Below, piece after piece: positions 1-10,852 of a stretch of 64,000 nucleotides of DNA. Numbering within the stretch: position 1 is the stretch's first letter; every line of letters begins with the position of its first letter. The notes beneath the pieces were generated by a model. It did no database searches and was not told where the DNA came from. It saw only the letters and a list, made by a program, of their open reading frames with translations. The stretch is from the NCBI GenBank assembly GCA_009760855.2, contig WPIO01000008.1:3369501-3433500 (forward strand), in the 5' to 3' direction. Source of the DNA: Cristatella mucedo (lineage: Eukaryota > Bryozoa > Phylactolaemata > Cristatellidae). The position numbers and the translations under genes were made by a program.

Positions 1-1250
1 ACGGCAGCAATACGACCCCAGCAGCAGTGGCAGCTGCCGATGCTGCTGTGGCGACAGTGCCTTTGGGCATCAGCTGCGCACCACCGGAAGGTCCACCGGG
101 AGATGGTGCACGGCACGAGGACGATGAAGCAGACGACTGGGAGGTGTATGCCTCGTCGGGCGCCGAAAGGGCATCGCCGGCCATAGTGATGCTGAGCAGC
201 TCTGACTCTTTGCGCAGTACGCCGCCGCTGAGACCATGTGCTACTTTGGATGCTGGCCGGGCATCGAACTCTTCTAGCACGACCGAGCCACCACTGCCGG
301 CAGACCTGCCTCCATTACTGCCACCTCTGCCATTGCACCGTGACAGTGGTGGCGATTCCAAAGGCGTGGTAAGCTCATGCTGCTGCAGAAGTGATAATGA
401 AGAGTGTTTGGACGAACCGCTGCTTCTTGAGATATTGAGGCTGTCGACACGGTCTCGCAAGGCGCCCGAGAGGTTGTCACAGCTCCCTCTCACTTCACCC
501 ACAGCGGCAGCAGTCGCAGCCCGAAGTGGTGTGGCGCAGCCCGAAACGGTAGCCATCTCGGCAGAGGCTCCAAACAATGAGGATGCAACGGCCAAGCGCA
601 GGCGCGGTCTATCGAAGCCATCGAGCAAGCTGGCACGACTGCCGACGGCGCAGCCGTGCGACTGCGCAGAGCGGCACATCGCTGCCGCACTGCCTCTGCT
701 TGCCGACGTGTAGCTGCCGCCGCCGCCGATGCTGCTGCTGCTCCTGCTCGCTGCAGCCGAGAGACTGCCACCAGCAGACGCTGTCCACAGTGGAGCGGCC
801 GGATCTTCGAGCAGTGACGGTACGGTGGCGAACGGCTCGTGGAGGCCGACGTAGGAGTGGCTGGGCAGTGTCAGCGCATGGGCAGGGGCATAACGAAAGG
901 GGGCGTAGGCAGAGCCGTGAGGAGCCATTACCCAGCTGCTAACGAGCGATGTCGGATCGGACATCAGCGGCGGTGGCCGCTGGGGCGGGAGGTCCGGCAT
1001 TAGTCGAGGGGTGATCGTCCGAGGCTCGTCGGCAGCACGGGTGGTGGACACGAGCGAACCGTCCGAGAAAAGTACCAGATGGTCGTCGACGACATCGAAC
1101 TGAGGATACCACTTCAGGAAGCTGCCGATGCCGCCGGCAGCGCTCACAGCCTCGAGAGCCTCGGGCGGAAAGCCGTTGACCAGACAGTGAGTGATGACAA
1201 CGTCCTCGACATGTATCGGGCCGCGCTCTCGCAGGAGATCCTCGAAAAAC
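1..1250 (-). CDS. TTC3: TTC3-like exon: conserved 'GP...AGG' module plus Ser/Gly/Pro-rich region
   Basis: The minus-strand frame stays open for about 416 codons to the window edge, which is why no start or stop is seen. The acceptor is a pyrimidine-rich run ending tatgcag at 1251-1257; the first base (G) completes a codon, matching the two-base end of exon 5878-5984. The first 60 residues read FFEDLLRERGPIHVEDVV, then a GFPPEALEAV stretch, AGGIGSFL, and PQFDVVDDHLVL. This fits the TTC3/DZIP3 module in which HGPL, FPEE, AGG and FL are conserved. The rest is low complexity: PPQRPPP, a Ser tract, GGGG, and many Ser/Ala/Gly. Vertebrate TTC3 is also disordered here, with the RING further C-terminal. 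Plus-strand open frames over this interval are shadows. Confidence 0.8.
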
Positions 1251-2335
1251 CTGCATATGCACAAGAAGGGGCGGGGCGGTGTGGCGCTCGTTAGCTTTGC
1301 ACAAGATCTCAAAGGGGTGGGGCTAGCCGTGGCTTGTCAGCAACCATTCACCGACGAGATATGCCACACACGGCAAAAGGGACGAGTGCAGGAACAACCT
1401 TTTTGCACAGCCCAAAACTGATGCCAATATCTTACTGAACTAATCTGTGTCGTACATCGGGAATGACATTATGGTAGTTCGTAGAAGGGTAGATGCTGCC
1501 ACCGATAGCTTCCAGGGGCTGCTGTGAATGTTGCAGGTACACTGGGGGTGCTGACGGTTGTCCACGGTTATCCAGCCACAGCAATGTGTGCCCGTATGAG
1601 TCGCAGCTTCAAGTCGGGAGCCGAGCACACAGTTCAAAGTGAGTAGCACGACAAAGAAACAGCCAAACAGACAAACTCACGCAAACGTGAGAGGTATGTT
1701 GCATAGGGCGACATACAAACTGACATACGACCAGAGAGCACAAACGTGTTAAGTAGTAATAACAGTAACAATAATATACACTAGCGACCATACATTTTGC
1801 AGCACATGGCCTGCTGTGAGTAGGGTCGATGTATCTCAGCCGATAGCTGCTGGAACTACTGTAAATTGATGGTAAAGACTAACGAATATGTTTTTCATTC
1901 ATTGGCTATCAAGAAGCAGTGTTTTGGTTTGTAACTTTTTGCTCAGAAGGACTTCTGAGTGCTGTACCAGAGAAATCCGGAGGTAGGCATACCTGTTGAT
2001 GCCCTTCTTAGCAACCAGATAACTGCAATACTGATGGCCGGTTGCAGTTTCAGATTTCGGTGGCTGGCTGGGAAGTATTACTCGCCCCCCACGAACATTG
2101 TACACAATATTAATGATAGAGACATCTGCTAGTAGAGAAAATCTGTATTGCTGTCGTGCCTTTAAATATGGCCACCATCTTTCGTGTATTATTTGCAGAC
2201 TTTTATTCGTCTCATAGAAGGTGCGATGTAGTCCTGTTGGGAAGTTTGGGACACAGGGGGAAGTTGGGCACAGAAGAAGACGGGGGGACACCCAGTAATC
2301 TTGACCTCGGCCGGTATCAACAAGTTAGTGCACTA
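1251..2335. other. intron sequence, nothing recognised
   Basis: Minus-strand intron between the 1-1250 and 5878-5984 exons, up to the start of the Tc1 remnant. I saw no coding stretch with splice sites and no repeat that recurs elsewhere in the window. A Tc1 terminal repeat may lie near 2040-2330 but I could not pair it. Confidence 0.4.
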
Positions 2336-4168
2336 CTAGCAACTATGTATGGCAAAGGGAGGTCACCTTACTGATTTTGTCAAGGGCCACCTATGGTCTT
2401 ACCATCTTAAGAAGGTTAGTAGCCGAGAGATGGCTCGGAAGCTGGGAATAAGCAAGAAAGCTGTCCGATGTAACCTTCGGAAAAAGTCCATGCTAGGGAT
2501 GATGACCAGCCTGCGTGTGAAGAGATGATCGCCTCATGAAAATGGAGTGCCTGAACGCCCACTTTGCCCATGCTCGAGTCCATGCCAAAGTACTCAAGCT
2601 GACCGCCAACAAGATCCTCAGCGAGCAACGAGTGATGGCTCAACGAACAAGGGCTTATGGCAAGAGTGGCAAAGAAAGCTCTGCTACTGATGAAAGCCCA
2701 TAAAGCACGTCTTCTAAGGGCGTGGCAGCATAGACACCATTATCTACCGAAGATCGGACACGGCTATTCTTTACCGACGAAAGTAAGTACACCGTGAATG
2801 GCAGCTGCAAACGTCGACCCTACGTTCATTACAGGGGCGATAAAGCGTGTGCTGATGTCTGCTTCCAACATACTGTGAAGTTCGGCTCCGGATCAGTGAT
2901 GGTGTGGGGAGGCTTTGCAGCAGGCGGTGTAGGGGCCCTTTGCCGCATTGAGGAATTAATGAATGAAGACGGCTACCTGTACATCTTGGACGATGTTGCT
3001 GTGCCCAGTGCATTGCGACTGCTAGGCACTAATTTTAAATATCAGTAGGAAAACGATCCAAAACATACTGCCAAAGTTGTGCTGTCGTTTCTCAACAGGT
3101 TCACTTATTTCATACACTAGCGGTGGCCGAGTCAGAGCCGGACATTAACTCGATTGAACATCTGTGGGACGAGGTTCAGCATTGGCAGAGAGCTCTACAA
3201 CGACCTACTTAGGAATGCAGACATGGGTAGAGTGTCTCTGCTTGTTTTGCTTGATCTTTCGGCAGCTTTTGATACCATCGATCACAAAGTTCTTCTAGAG
3301 CGCCTCTCATCTCGCCTGGGCATCACTGGCACTGCTCTGCAGTGGTTCAGATCCTATCTCAGTGGGAGACTCCAGAGTATTGACGTGAAAGGACAAAGAT
3401 CATCTGAAGTACCTCTGAAATATGGAGTACCTCAGGGCTCAGTGCTAGGTCCGGTTCTTTTCACGGTTTATACTCTGCCTCTTGCTGATGTGATTGCCAA
3501 TCACAATCTAGGCTTTCACTTCTATGCGGATGACACTCAGTTGTACCTTTGCTTTGATCCCTCCCAGCCTTCGAGCACCTCAAATTCTCTAAACTCACTA
3601 GCTGCATGCATTGATGACATCCGCATATGGATGGCAGCAAATTTTCTAAAACTAAACGATGACAAAACTAACTTACTAGTTATGGGCAAACCCAGTGTGA
3701 TTCAGAAATTGGAAAGGCTGACGCTCAAAATTGGCTCTGCCAGCATATCTCCTGTCGAATCAGCTCGAAATCTAGGTGTCATATTCCAAAGCGACCTCTC
3801 GTTAGACGACCATATCAGCTCCACAGTCAAATCTGCCTATTTTCCCTGTGCATGTCACCCCTAACCATATTATTCATTTCGTTTGTTTTTCAAGCATAAT
3901 TTTACTTACCATTCAATTGCATTTCACTTTACAGCAAATGTAAAGCGACTAGAGAGAGATTAAGTTCTCTGAGGGCGCTTTATCAAGTGAATTATTATTA
4001 TTATTATTATTATTACACACCAACATAAGATCGCCGGCCAAATTACGGGACACATTGCAAGCGGTCTGGAATGCTATACAACCTGACATAACCCCTAAAC
4101 TCGTTGAGCCCATGCCAGACCTAACAGCGGAAGTAGTCACTAATCGGGGAAGGGCCACACCCTACTAG
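2336..4168 (+). pseudogene. Tc1/mariner-type transposase, degraded and split by an L2 insertion
   Basis: Plus-strand fragments in several frames read as a Tc1 transposase. There is a helix-turn-helix like SREMARKLGISKKAV (about 2419-2465); FTDES followed by a long DDE stretch (2770-3047) with SVMVWGGF; ENDPKHTAKV across a stop near 3046-3075; and PDINSIEHLWDEV (3138-3175), carrying the last catalytic acidic residue. An L2 fragment interrupts the gene at about 3186-4013. The transposase C terminus then resumes with SPAKLRDTLQAVWNAI and ends RATPY plus TAG at 4166-4168. Stops and frameshifts make it inactive. The cut-and-paste DNA transposase family is clear; the exact Tc1 subfamily is not. Confidence 0.85.
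3186..4013 (+). mobile_element. L2/CR1-type retrotransposon family A, 5'-truncated copy inside Tc1
   Basis: The copy starts abruptly at tacaacgacc and ends in the family hairpin (about 3940-3990) and an (ATT)n tail. One frame encodes the reverse transcriptase fingers and palm: LSAAFDTIDHK (motif A), PQGSVLGPVLF (motif B) and HFYADDTQLY (motif C with the catalytic YADD). The frame is lost near 3840, where the sequence jumps from the RT C terminus to the 3' UTR, so there is an internal deletion. In this copy motif A is intact, unlike the copies at 22.2 and 35.4 kb. It is a dead insertion in an intron of the TTC3-like gene, in antisense orientation to that gene. Confidence 0.9.
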
Positions 4169-5877
4169 ATTTAGTGTTTCTACTGCCCAAGCTTCGGTTG
4201 CCGTATAAAAAAAAAAGTTGTGTGTTGGACTGTTTTCTTTACTCTGGCATCCACTTCACTCGTTCGGACGCTCCGGGAGGACTTTAAAACTGCCTACAGC
4301 AATAGTCGACCATGATGCCATAGTTGGTGTGGGTGCGGCAAAACTTGTGGTAGCTAGTGTAATATATACATACATACTTATCTTCATATATAACATACAT
4401 ATCTTCATACATATCTTGATATATATGAATGAATGAATGAATTATATATATATATATATATATAAGCTATATTTATATAGCATCATATGAGACTTCTGAC
4501 TAATTGGTACAGATGAGCATGATTTTGTAATTGCTGTGCTTAACTACTGATGTGTCGGATAGAGGGGCAGCAAACAGCAACACACTTGATGCACAATTAC
4601 TTCAACATATGGGTACAATCCGGAAAGCTATGCCATTGTTATAATTCCTGCTTAACTGGTCAGCTTTTAAAGAATCTAGTGAATGATGGACCTGGTGTGA
4701 TTACCTCTGGTGAGCGAGCACAAAAAGCAGCCTGCTCCGAAGTCTCAATTAAAGCTTCATCTGAAGTTATGACCTCAAAAGTGAAGCTAGTTCTAGGCCG
4801 ATAGTCTTGCCTGCCGATAAAGAGGTTTCCACCTCAATTCTGCTTCCGAGCAGTTATCCATCATAGTTAATAGAAAAAATAGCACAATTCGAATAGAGTT
4901 TTGTAATTTCTGCTATCTATGGATTTGTTTAATTTTGTCCCCGACCGACATCACCCGACATCTATAATAAGTACTGTGACACCTGGATACACCATCATGA
5001 TGAGACCAGTCATATAAGACAAGTATAACAAGCAGATACAGTATGGAACACATGTTGTTCTTGTGATCGATAACGGTAATGAAATCCCAGTAAGTAGGGC
5101 AGATCTAACCTTTGGCAAACCCCATCTTTCAGCAACGGTGCATCGAGTAGGTTAGGATGTCACCGTGCGCACTCACCGCCCGGCAGCCTCGTATGAAGCT
5201 TAAGCTGTATCACCTTCTTCCGGGGGCGGGGGGGGGGGGCATCGCAATTGCACAATAAAAATGCCGTTGCTCATGACGAAAACAGCCACTTTCTTATCAA
5301 AGCACATTCTCTGTCCTTTCGCTGGACCATGCAGCTTCTTTTCGAGAATCTAGCATTAAGGCTGGGCGTGACAGAATGGATAAGGAAGATAAATTCAACT
5401 TAAAAAGGCTCGCAACTATTTTGATGTCGGTTGCAATTAGGCTGCTAAAGTGCCGCAGGAAAGAGCTTGACTCTCGAGAACAAAAAGATACCCCATTAAT
5501 TTTGCTGGAAAAGGCAAACCTAGGTCAAGGCTTCACACACGGGTCTACTTAGGTGCCATTTAAAAATAAAAGAAACCCGCCGAGCAGGATCAAGCGTCAT
5601 CTACTCTTTAACATCAGTGGTTGCTCCACCGTACAAATGGGTGGTATCCGACGCGATGTCTGGAGCACCATTGGCATTGCTTGCTGCCACTAAACTAGCT
5701 GCTAGTCACCACAGTACGGGCAAGTGCGCACGACGAAGCACATGCCCAAGGTTTTGGTACCAAGAAATCCAACTACAGCAAACCATGCAGAGCTGCCGGC
5801 ACACCTTCATGTTCAAGATGACAAGAGGTGATGTTGAGGTGACTATTAGGGTGACTAGATAAAACACCAGGGCTTAC
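4169..5877. other. intron sequence, short (TA)n and G-run only
   Basis: No gene recognised. There is a (TA)n run at about 4441-4464 preceded by (GAAT)n, and a run of G at about 5223-5239. Open frames here lack splice context or family similarity. Confidence 0.4.
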
Positions 5878-5984
5878 CTGGCTGAGTCTGTGTCGTCATC
5901 CGTATGGATCTTACCGATGAATTCGTCCAGATGAACCGTTTTCGGCTTAACTTTTTTCTTTGCATTCTTGTGCTTGCTGTGATC
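5878..5984 (-). CDS. TTC3: TTC3-like exon: lysine-rich linker
   Basis: The acceptor is attgtttcag ending at 5985, and the donor CAG|GTAAGC has its GT at 5877-5876. The exon has 35 codons plus two bases, read from phase 0: HSKHKNAKKKVKPKTVHLDEF then an acidic IHTDDDTDSA. Human TTC3 has a comparable basic KKKKPKDSKP-type linker shortly before the 'GP...AGG' module. The two trailing bases (AG) join the leading G of exon 1-1250 to give an arginine codon. Another frame also opens here, so the frame choice rests on phase agreement with both neighbours. Confidence 0.55.
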
Positions 5985-6344
5985 CTGAAACAATATCTGA
6001 ATACCGAATAAAAAGGCAACACTTCCGATTGACATGTTTTACATATGCAAATCCACGATGCTTGACCAAAGGTAAAAATTGAAAGCAAAGACTAACATAA
6101 TCGAGACAGCAATCATAGAATCACAGAAGCAAGACGACAATACAAGTAGCTAAGACGACAATACAAGTAGCTAAATGTGTACACTGAAGTCAAAGCGAAC
6201 AGGCCAGTGAACACCATACCTAGCATGGGCACTTATGGTCGAGCAGACGATGGGCCAAGGAGAGGCAAAAGCAACGCGGCAAAAGGAACAATGTCATTTT
6301 GAAGGCTGCGATGCCAGGCCAAGGTATTAGCCATGCTAACTAAC

Positions 6345-6430
6345 CTCTTGTAAATTGATCTCTTTTTCTTTCTTGAGGATTGCCACGGGCTCCTCGGTTG
6401 TCATACGTAAGCGCAAAGCGGCACTGCTAA
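6345..6430 (-). CDS. TTC3: TTC3-like exon: charged linker
   Basis: The acceptor is gattttcag ending at 6431; the donor is GAG|GTTAGT with GT at 6344-6343. There are two leading bases and 28 codons, including RLRMTTEEPVAILKKEKEIN. It accepts the one-base end of exon 9380-9614 and ends in phase 0 as exon 5878-5984 requires. No family motif is visible; support is splice sites, phase and composition only. In vertebrates a longer helical stretch lies around here, so further exons may hide between 6431 and 9379. Confidence 0.45.
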
Positions 6431-8349
6431 CTGAAAATCGTAAAACGCACGCAACTCACTGCTGTTACTACGGATGAGCAGCGAATGCGAGCAAGTGCAA
6501 ATGACCGTCTTCGACAGAGACGAATTGCACCAGTTCGACAAGGTCTAGCCTACGATCGCCTTGTCATGTGCAACCAGCACAATACGATTCTCTAAATTGA
6601 CTACCAAACGACAGGTGCACACTACAAAACGGCTCGAATACAACATCTCAGTACAGTCACAGTTGCACCTAACATGGATCACTGGCTTACTTATTTTGGT
6701 ATAAATTAACCTGCTGCAGCAGATACTATCAGGACAAGGACTTTTTTCCAGATGAAAATGAATATGTCCACAAGAGGTACCGCCGGCATGAAAAAGCACC
6801 GGCCCTCCAACGATAGCCAGATAGGAACGGTTGGCTCCGAGTTATTGCTCAAATGCTTCACTCAGCGAACCACAAAACTCTTGCTTGCTGGTTAAAAGTT
6901 TCAAGCACTAGTGCTTTCTAACAAAATCAACAATGGCAGGCTGCCTTGACAAGCTTTCCCCACTTTCTTGCTCTTCGTGGTATGGTCATCTTGGTAAAGG
7001 GGAGACCAGCTAGGAAAAGGTGAGTTTTCTCCCCCATAAACTCGGGATTAATCCTTCATGGAAACAGTACTTCTGACGTCTGTTGAAGTCAATGTTATGA
7101 TCCAATGCTCTAACTTATTAAACGAGAGAATCGTTTATTAATCTACATAACGACTACAAATTACAAATAAATTCCAACCTCATTAATAGATGCAGGACAA
7201 ATTATGGAATTAAATAATTAAGCATGGAAGCTGAAGTTCAAGGCTACCTGACAACGTGAATTAACATAATTATCGTAGCCACATCAAGCTGAATTTGCCG
7301 GCTACGAAGCAAAATCAAAAATGAATTCAAAATCAAGAATTTCACATTGATTGATTGTGTATAGGGAAAGTTAGGAAATTTACAAGGCACACAGGCAGAT
7401 TGTTAGAAAAATGCTTTGAAAGTGGCATGGGAAGGTCTCAACTCCTGTAGCTCAATGTAAAAAAGGGCAAGATTAACTTTATAAACCTCATAGAGAATAT
7501 TTACGCACAGGCATACAAAAACAAGTTGATCTGCTCATTATTAGCCTATCTAAGACATCTACAACACATTAAGGCAGGCTATTGACGAAACGGCTGGCCA
7601 TCACGATGCTCTATATGTCAATGCATCGTATACCGTAGCGACAGCATTTTCTCATAGCAGCTCCCACCACTTCCGGTTGGATCCGAATATAGGCGGTGTA
7701 CCGTTATACACATGGCTAGTAAATATAGCAAGAATTGCACAGAATAGCCGTTTGCAAATGGTAAGCCCCTCTTGCTGGGAGAGATCAATTAGAGCCTATT
7801 AATGTTATGGAATTACTATCAGCAGAGAGTTGACATTGGGTCGTCCCATTATTTTGTAGGTTCCATGCTCATTGATGGTTTCTAATAAGTGTCTGGTGTC
7901 CATTTGGGGCTTCACTCACTGAAAACATCTCTTTGTAGGCCCTGTATTTGTATTCTGCCCAAGTTTAGAATAGTGAGGTAAATGAGCACCTTCCAGTGTA
8001 GACATGGCTTACAATTTTCTTTTTTAAACTTTTTTCTGGTCATATGCTGAACACCAAATCTTCAGATTGGATTTATAACACGTACGTCTTTTGAGAAGTA
8101 CCAAAATAAAAGTCGTTTTATGGTACACTCCTGAGCTAATGCACCTCAGAGCTGCATTTACACTATCCAGCCATTGCAACACTAGCTATGAAACTGAGAA
8201 GATCATGAAAGCAATACGACCAAGAGCATCAAGAAGCATCATGATTATCAAAGGAAGTTCATTGAGTTGATCCTAAAACTACGGTAATCTAGCTACTTTA
8301 TACCAGTTTGCTCCAAACGCATCTTATTAGCTGCAAGCCAAGGGCTGAA
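6431..8349. other. intron sequence, AT-rich, nothing recognised
   Basis: Minus-strand reading showed no convincing exon and the plus strand shows no repeat. The stretch is AT-rich and has scattered stops in all frames. Confidence 0.4.
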
Positions 8350-8962
8350 TTAATAATAATAATAATAATACCCTTGATAAAGCGCCCTCAGAGAACTCAA
8401 TCTCTCTCTAGGCACTTTACATTTGCTGCAGAGGGAAATGCAATTGAATGGTGAGTAAAATCATGCTTGAAAAACAAACAAAATGAATAACATGGTTAGG
8501 GGTGACATGCACAGGGTCAGCATGCAAATGTGGTTAGTGGCAGCATGCACAGTGTCAGCAAGCAAAAGCACATCAAGGACGAATCACAGGGACCCACTAA
8601 ATGCTGTCCTAAATAGGCGTGTTTTTAAATTCTTTTTAAATTCGGTCAGGTCAGGGGATGTTCTGACGCAGCTCGGGAGGGAGTTCCAGGCTTTGGGGGC
8701 ATACCAACTAAATGCACGGTCTCCAAAGGATTTGAGGTTTGTACGAGGTATTTGTAGACTGTTGGATTCCGAAAAGCGGGCGGTACGATGCTTGGCCTTA
8801 TGGGGGAGTATATCTGAGAGATAGGCTGGAGCCAAAGAATGAAGTGACCTAAAAGTGAGCGACAAAACCTTGAAGTCAATCCGTTGCTTGACTGGTAGCC
8901 AGTGTAGGTCGGCGAGAAGTGGAGTAATGTGGCAACTGCGACGCTCACGACAGAGAAGCCTA
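8350..8962 (-). mobile_element. L2 family A, 5'-truncated copy
   Basis: Reverse orientation: (AAT)n at 8350-8370 is the 3' tail, followed by the reverse complement of the hairpin (agcgccctcagagaactc, then ctctaggcactttaca) and the C-terminal RT coding end. In another frame of the same strand the family ending SFGDRAFSWYAPKAWNSLP is readable. The 5' end is truncated near 8962. Confidence 0.88.
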
Positions 8963-9379
8963 GCTAATAAATGTTACTAAACTTTTTGAAGTTCATAACT
9001 GACAGGTTCACCAGTAATCTGAACTATTATGTCATGTTGAAGTTATTGTCCTTTGAAGGTAACCGAAATAAGAGTAGCACTAACTCTGCTTTTAGCAATC
9101 ACTTAATCTCTGTTTTAGCATTTAGCTGGTTTACAAGGATCGCTTTGGTCTTTTTCTAACTAGACTTATATTAGTAGCAAGATGAAAAAAGCTTCATCCC
9201 ATTAGGTATATGACTTAACCGATATTACAATTCCGAAGCAGAGAGAATGAAATCTGTTCCAAGCTGCAGCAACAGCATGACTTGCCATAAGATGCCATAA
9301 ACGACAAGTTTACGACAGTATGACCACGATCATGTAAACAAAATACTCTCGTCCAACATTTGCAAGTGCTATAAAATAC

Positions 9380-9614
9380 CTTCTCGACCATCACTGGCAG
9401 TGCCAGTTGATTTTCCCCCAGATGTCGTGAGTGTACTGCTCTGCTCAGTCGGCTCGTCTGCTGTGGCCAAACGCTGGCGGATCTCTGTGCGCCTTTCCTT
9501 GTGCAGCCGCTTACGTTCGAGCTTTCGCTCAATAGCTCTCACGGATTGAGCAGGTAGTTTAAACAGTGGTCTCTTTGGCTTTGCGACAGTCAATTTTAAG
9601 ACTGGACACGACAC
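9380..9614 (-). CDS. TTC3: TTC3-like exon: basic coiled region after the zinc segment
   Basis: The acceptor is gcacttcag ending at 9615 and the donor GAAG|GTATTT has GT at 9379-9378. The exon has 78 codons plus one base, starting VSCPVLKLTVAKPKRPLFKL, then RAIERKLERKRLHKERR and a Ser/Thr/Gly-rich end. Human TTC3 has at the same place a PPRPILKQK stretch followed by a KLKRKIQKKEAKKL-type charged helix. The phase-0 start fits the upstream exon 10032-10130. The helix is probably a short coiled coil. Confidence 0.85.
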
Positions 9615-9710
9615 CTGAAGTGCAAAACAGCTTGAACAATTTGCCAAATTGTATTAGCAGCACAATGCAAAGAGAGCGGAATGTCAAGAAGCCACGGCTC
9701 AAGTGGCATG

Positions 9711-10060
9711 CGAACAGGGATGTACGATCCTTCCCGCATGTCGAAGAGCTCTCACACAGTCGATGCAATAAAGAGCATGCACCAGTCACTAATAGGGCAC
9801 CGATTATCTCGTTTGGCTTAGCCTCGCCATCTCGATCGATGCAAACACATTGCACACTGCTTTATATCAACTGATAGAACAATCTGAGTAGGCACACATA
9901 CACAACTGGTGATCTGGAATGCAGCACTGTTGCAAAGCTGTGCCACGGTCTCGTTCGAGCTGTTACACACACATGCCATACAGTCGATGCAACGCGAAGT
10001 ATACACCAGTTACTAATAGTACAGCAATTACCTCGTTCGGTTTATCCTCGCCATCTCGAC
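9711..10060. repeat. local duplication covering the donor end of the 10032-10130 exon
   Basis: 9711-9850 and 9930-10060 align at recognisable identity; for example, gatgcaa...caccagt.actaatag occurs in both, followed by ctcgtt.gg.tta.cctcgccatctcg. The left copy still encodes RDGEAKPNE on the minus strand, as exon 10032-10130 does (RDGEDKPNE). However, its splice donor reads GAG|ATAATC instead of GAG|GTAATT, so it cannot splice there. Confidence 0.75.
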
Positions 10061-10130
10061 GCACTACAGTTCTAATCAACGTTAGACTGCCACCACAGCT
10101 CGGCGTGAAGCATGGCCTGCCTACGACATC
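10032..10130 (-). CDS. TTC3: TTC3-like exon: 'CFTPSC' part of the zinc segment
   Basis: The acceptor is taatttcag ending at 10131 and the donor is GAG|GTAATT with GT at 10031-10030. There are 33 codons in phase 0: DVVGRPCFTPSCGGSL then LIRTVVRRDGEDKPNE. Human TTC3 has a CLTPDCEG stretch at the same place, so the two cysteines probably complete the zinc-binding set begun in the preceding exons. Confidence 0.85.
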
Positions 10131-10324
10131 CTGAAATTACAAGCAGATCCCGATCGGCACGGTTTGCATTTTAACTGAGACCAATCAGACCCTCTCGAGC
10201 AAATGGAGGAAACTACAGCAAGTTGCTTGTGCATGCTGGACCACTAGCCAGTAAGTTACGGCACTGCTCAAGATACATCAGCAGAGCCACACGTTGGTGT
10301 GTCCAGGGCATATGACATGCTCAC

Positions 10325-10397
10325 CTTGTTTGCTGTCTTCTCCCAGTGTTTCGATTTTAGATGCTGCCAGCACTTAATATGGTAGCGCATACAACAG
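10325..10397 (-). CDS. TTC3: TTC3-like exon: 'CC.RYH..CW' part of the zinc segment
   Basis: The acceptor is gctcttacag ending at 10398 and the donor AAG|GTGAGC has GT at 10324-10323. After one leading C the frame reads CCMRYHIKCWQHLKSKHW and ends NK. It aligns with the vertebrate pattern C...FH..CWKKLK. The upstream exon ends in phase 0, so the leading C makes the junction one base too long. Skipping it (TGT TGT as first codons) would restore CCFE-CCMRYH, exactly the vertebrate spacing, but there is no AG at that point. See the finding on this junction. Confidence 0.75.
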
Positions 10398-10530
10398 CTG
10401 TAAGAGCATAGCACCGTCACTAAACCCTACAATGGAACAACATATACTATACTAATTGGAACACAAATGCCTTTTCACTTGAGGCTAGACCGACAATCAC
10501 AACATGAAGCACACAAATTACAAATCTCAC

Positions 10531-10659
10531 CTCGAAGCAGCATACAAAAGAGTAAATTTCCCTTTGTGCATTTCCATCGCTAAGGCATTCGTCATAAACA
10601 CATACGGCATCTGGTTTGGGTGGATAACGACATCTCAATAATGCATCTTCAAACGAACT
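10531..10659 (-). CDS. TTC3: TTC3-like exon: 'YPPKPDAVC' segment
   Basis: The acceptor is ttctgttgcag ending at 10660 and the donor GAG|GTGAGA has GT at 10530-10529. There are 43 codons: SSFEDALLRCRYPPKPDAVC, then YDECLSDG, ending FVCCFE. Human TTC3 has CKFPPVPDAICCYQKC and then SCC at the same place, a near-diagnostic match. The cysteines are the first zinc ligands, continued in exon 10325-10397. Confidence 0.92.
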
Positions 10660-10728
10660 CTGCAACAGAAAATGATCATCAGTACTTGGGTTATAACTAG
10701 CCAACCTCTTTATAAATAATTCCCTCAC

Positions 10729-10852
10729 CTTCAATTGGCAAGTCTCCTCAATAACAGCATTTGTTCCCGGCCACATCAACTTAGGTGGCACGGTAATCGA
10801 GTAGCTAAGAACTTGCAAGCCGCTTGTGAGCTGTGTACGTGCCGCACGGTAG
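10729..10852 (-). CDS. TTC3: TTC3-like exon: end of second TPR-like block
   Basis: The acceptor is ctcgatttgcag ending at 10853 and the donor AAG|GTGAGG has GT at 10728-10727. One leading base and 41 codons: YRAARTQLTSGLQVLSYS, then WPGTNAVIEET. Vertebrate TTC3 has KARTLI...LTWPTSNVIIEE here. The leading C completes an Arg codon with exon 11409-11518. Compared with the human protein about ten residues are missing between the two exons, so a micro-exon may have been overlooked, or the repeat is shorter. Confidence 0.88.

Noticed and set aside
27-713. Plus-strand 228-codon open frame at the left edge.
   Set aside because: It is antisense to the 1.25-kb minus-strand exon, which carries the recognisable TTC3 module; the long frame is a by-product of GC-rich codon bias.
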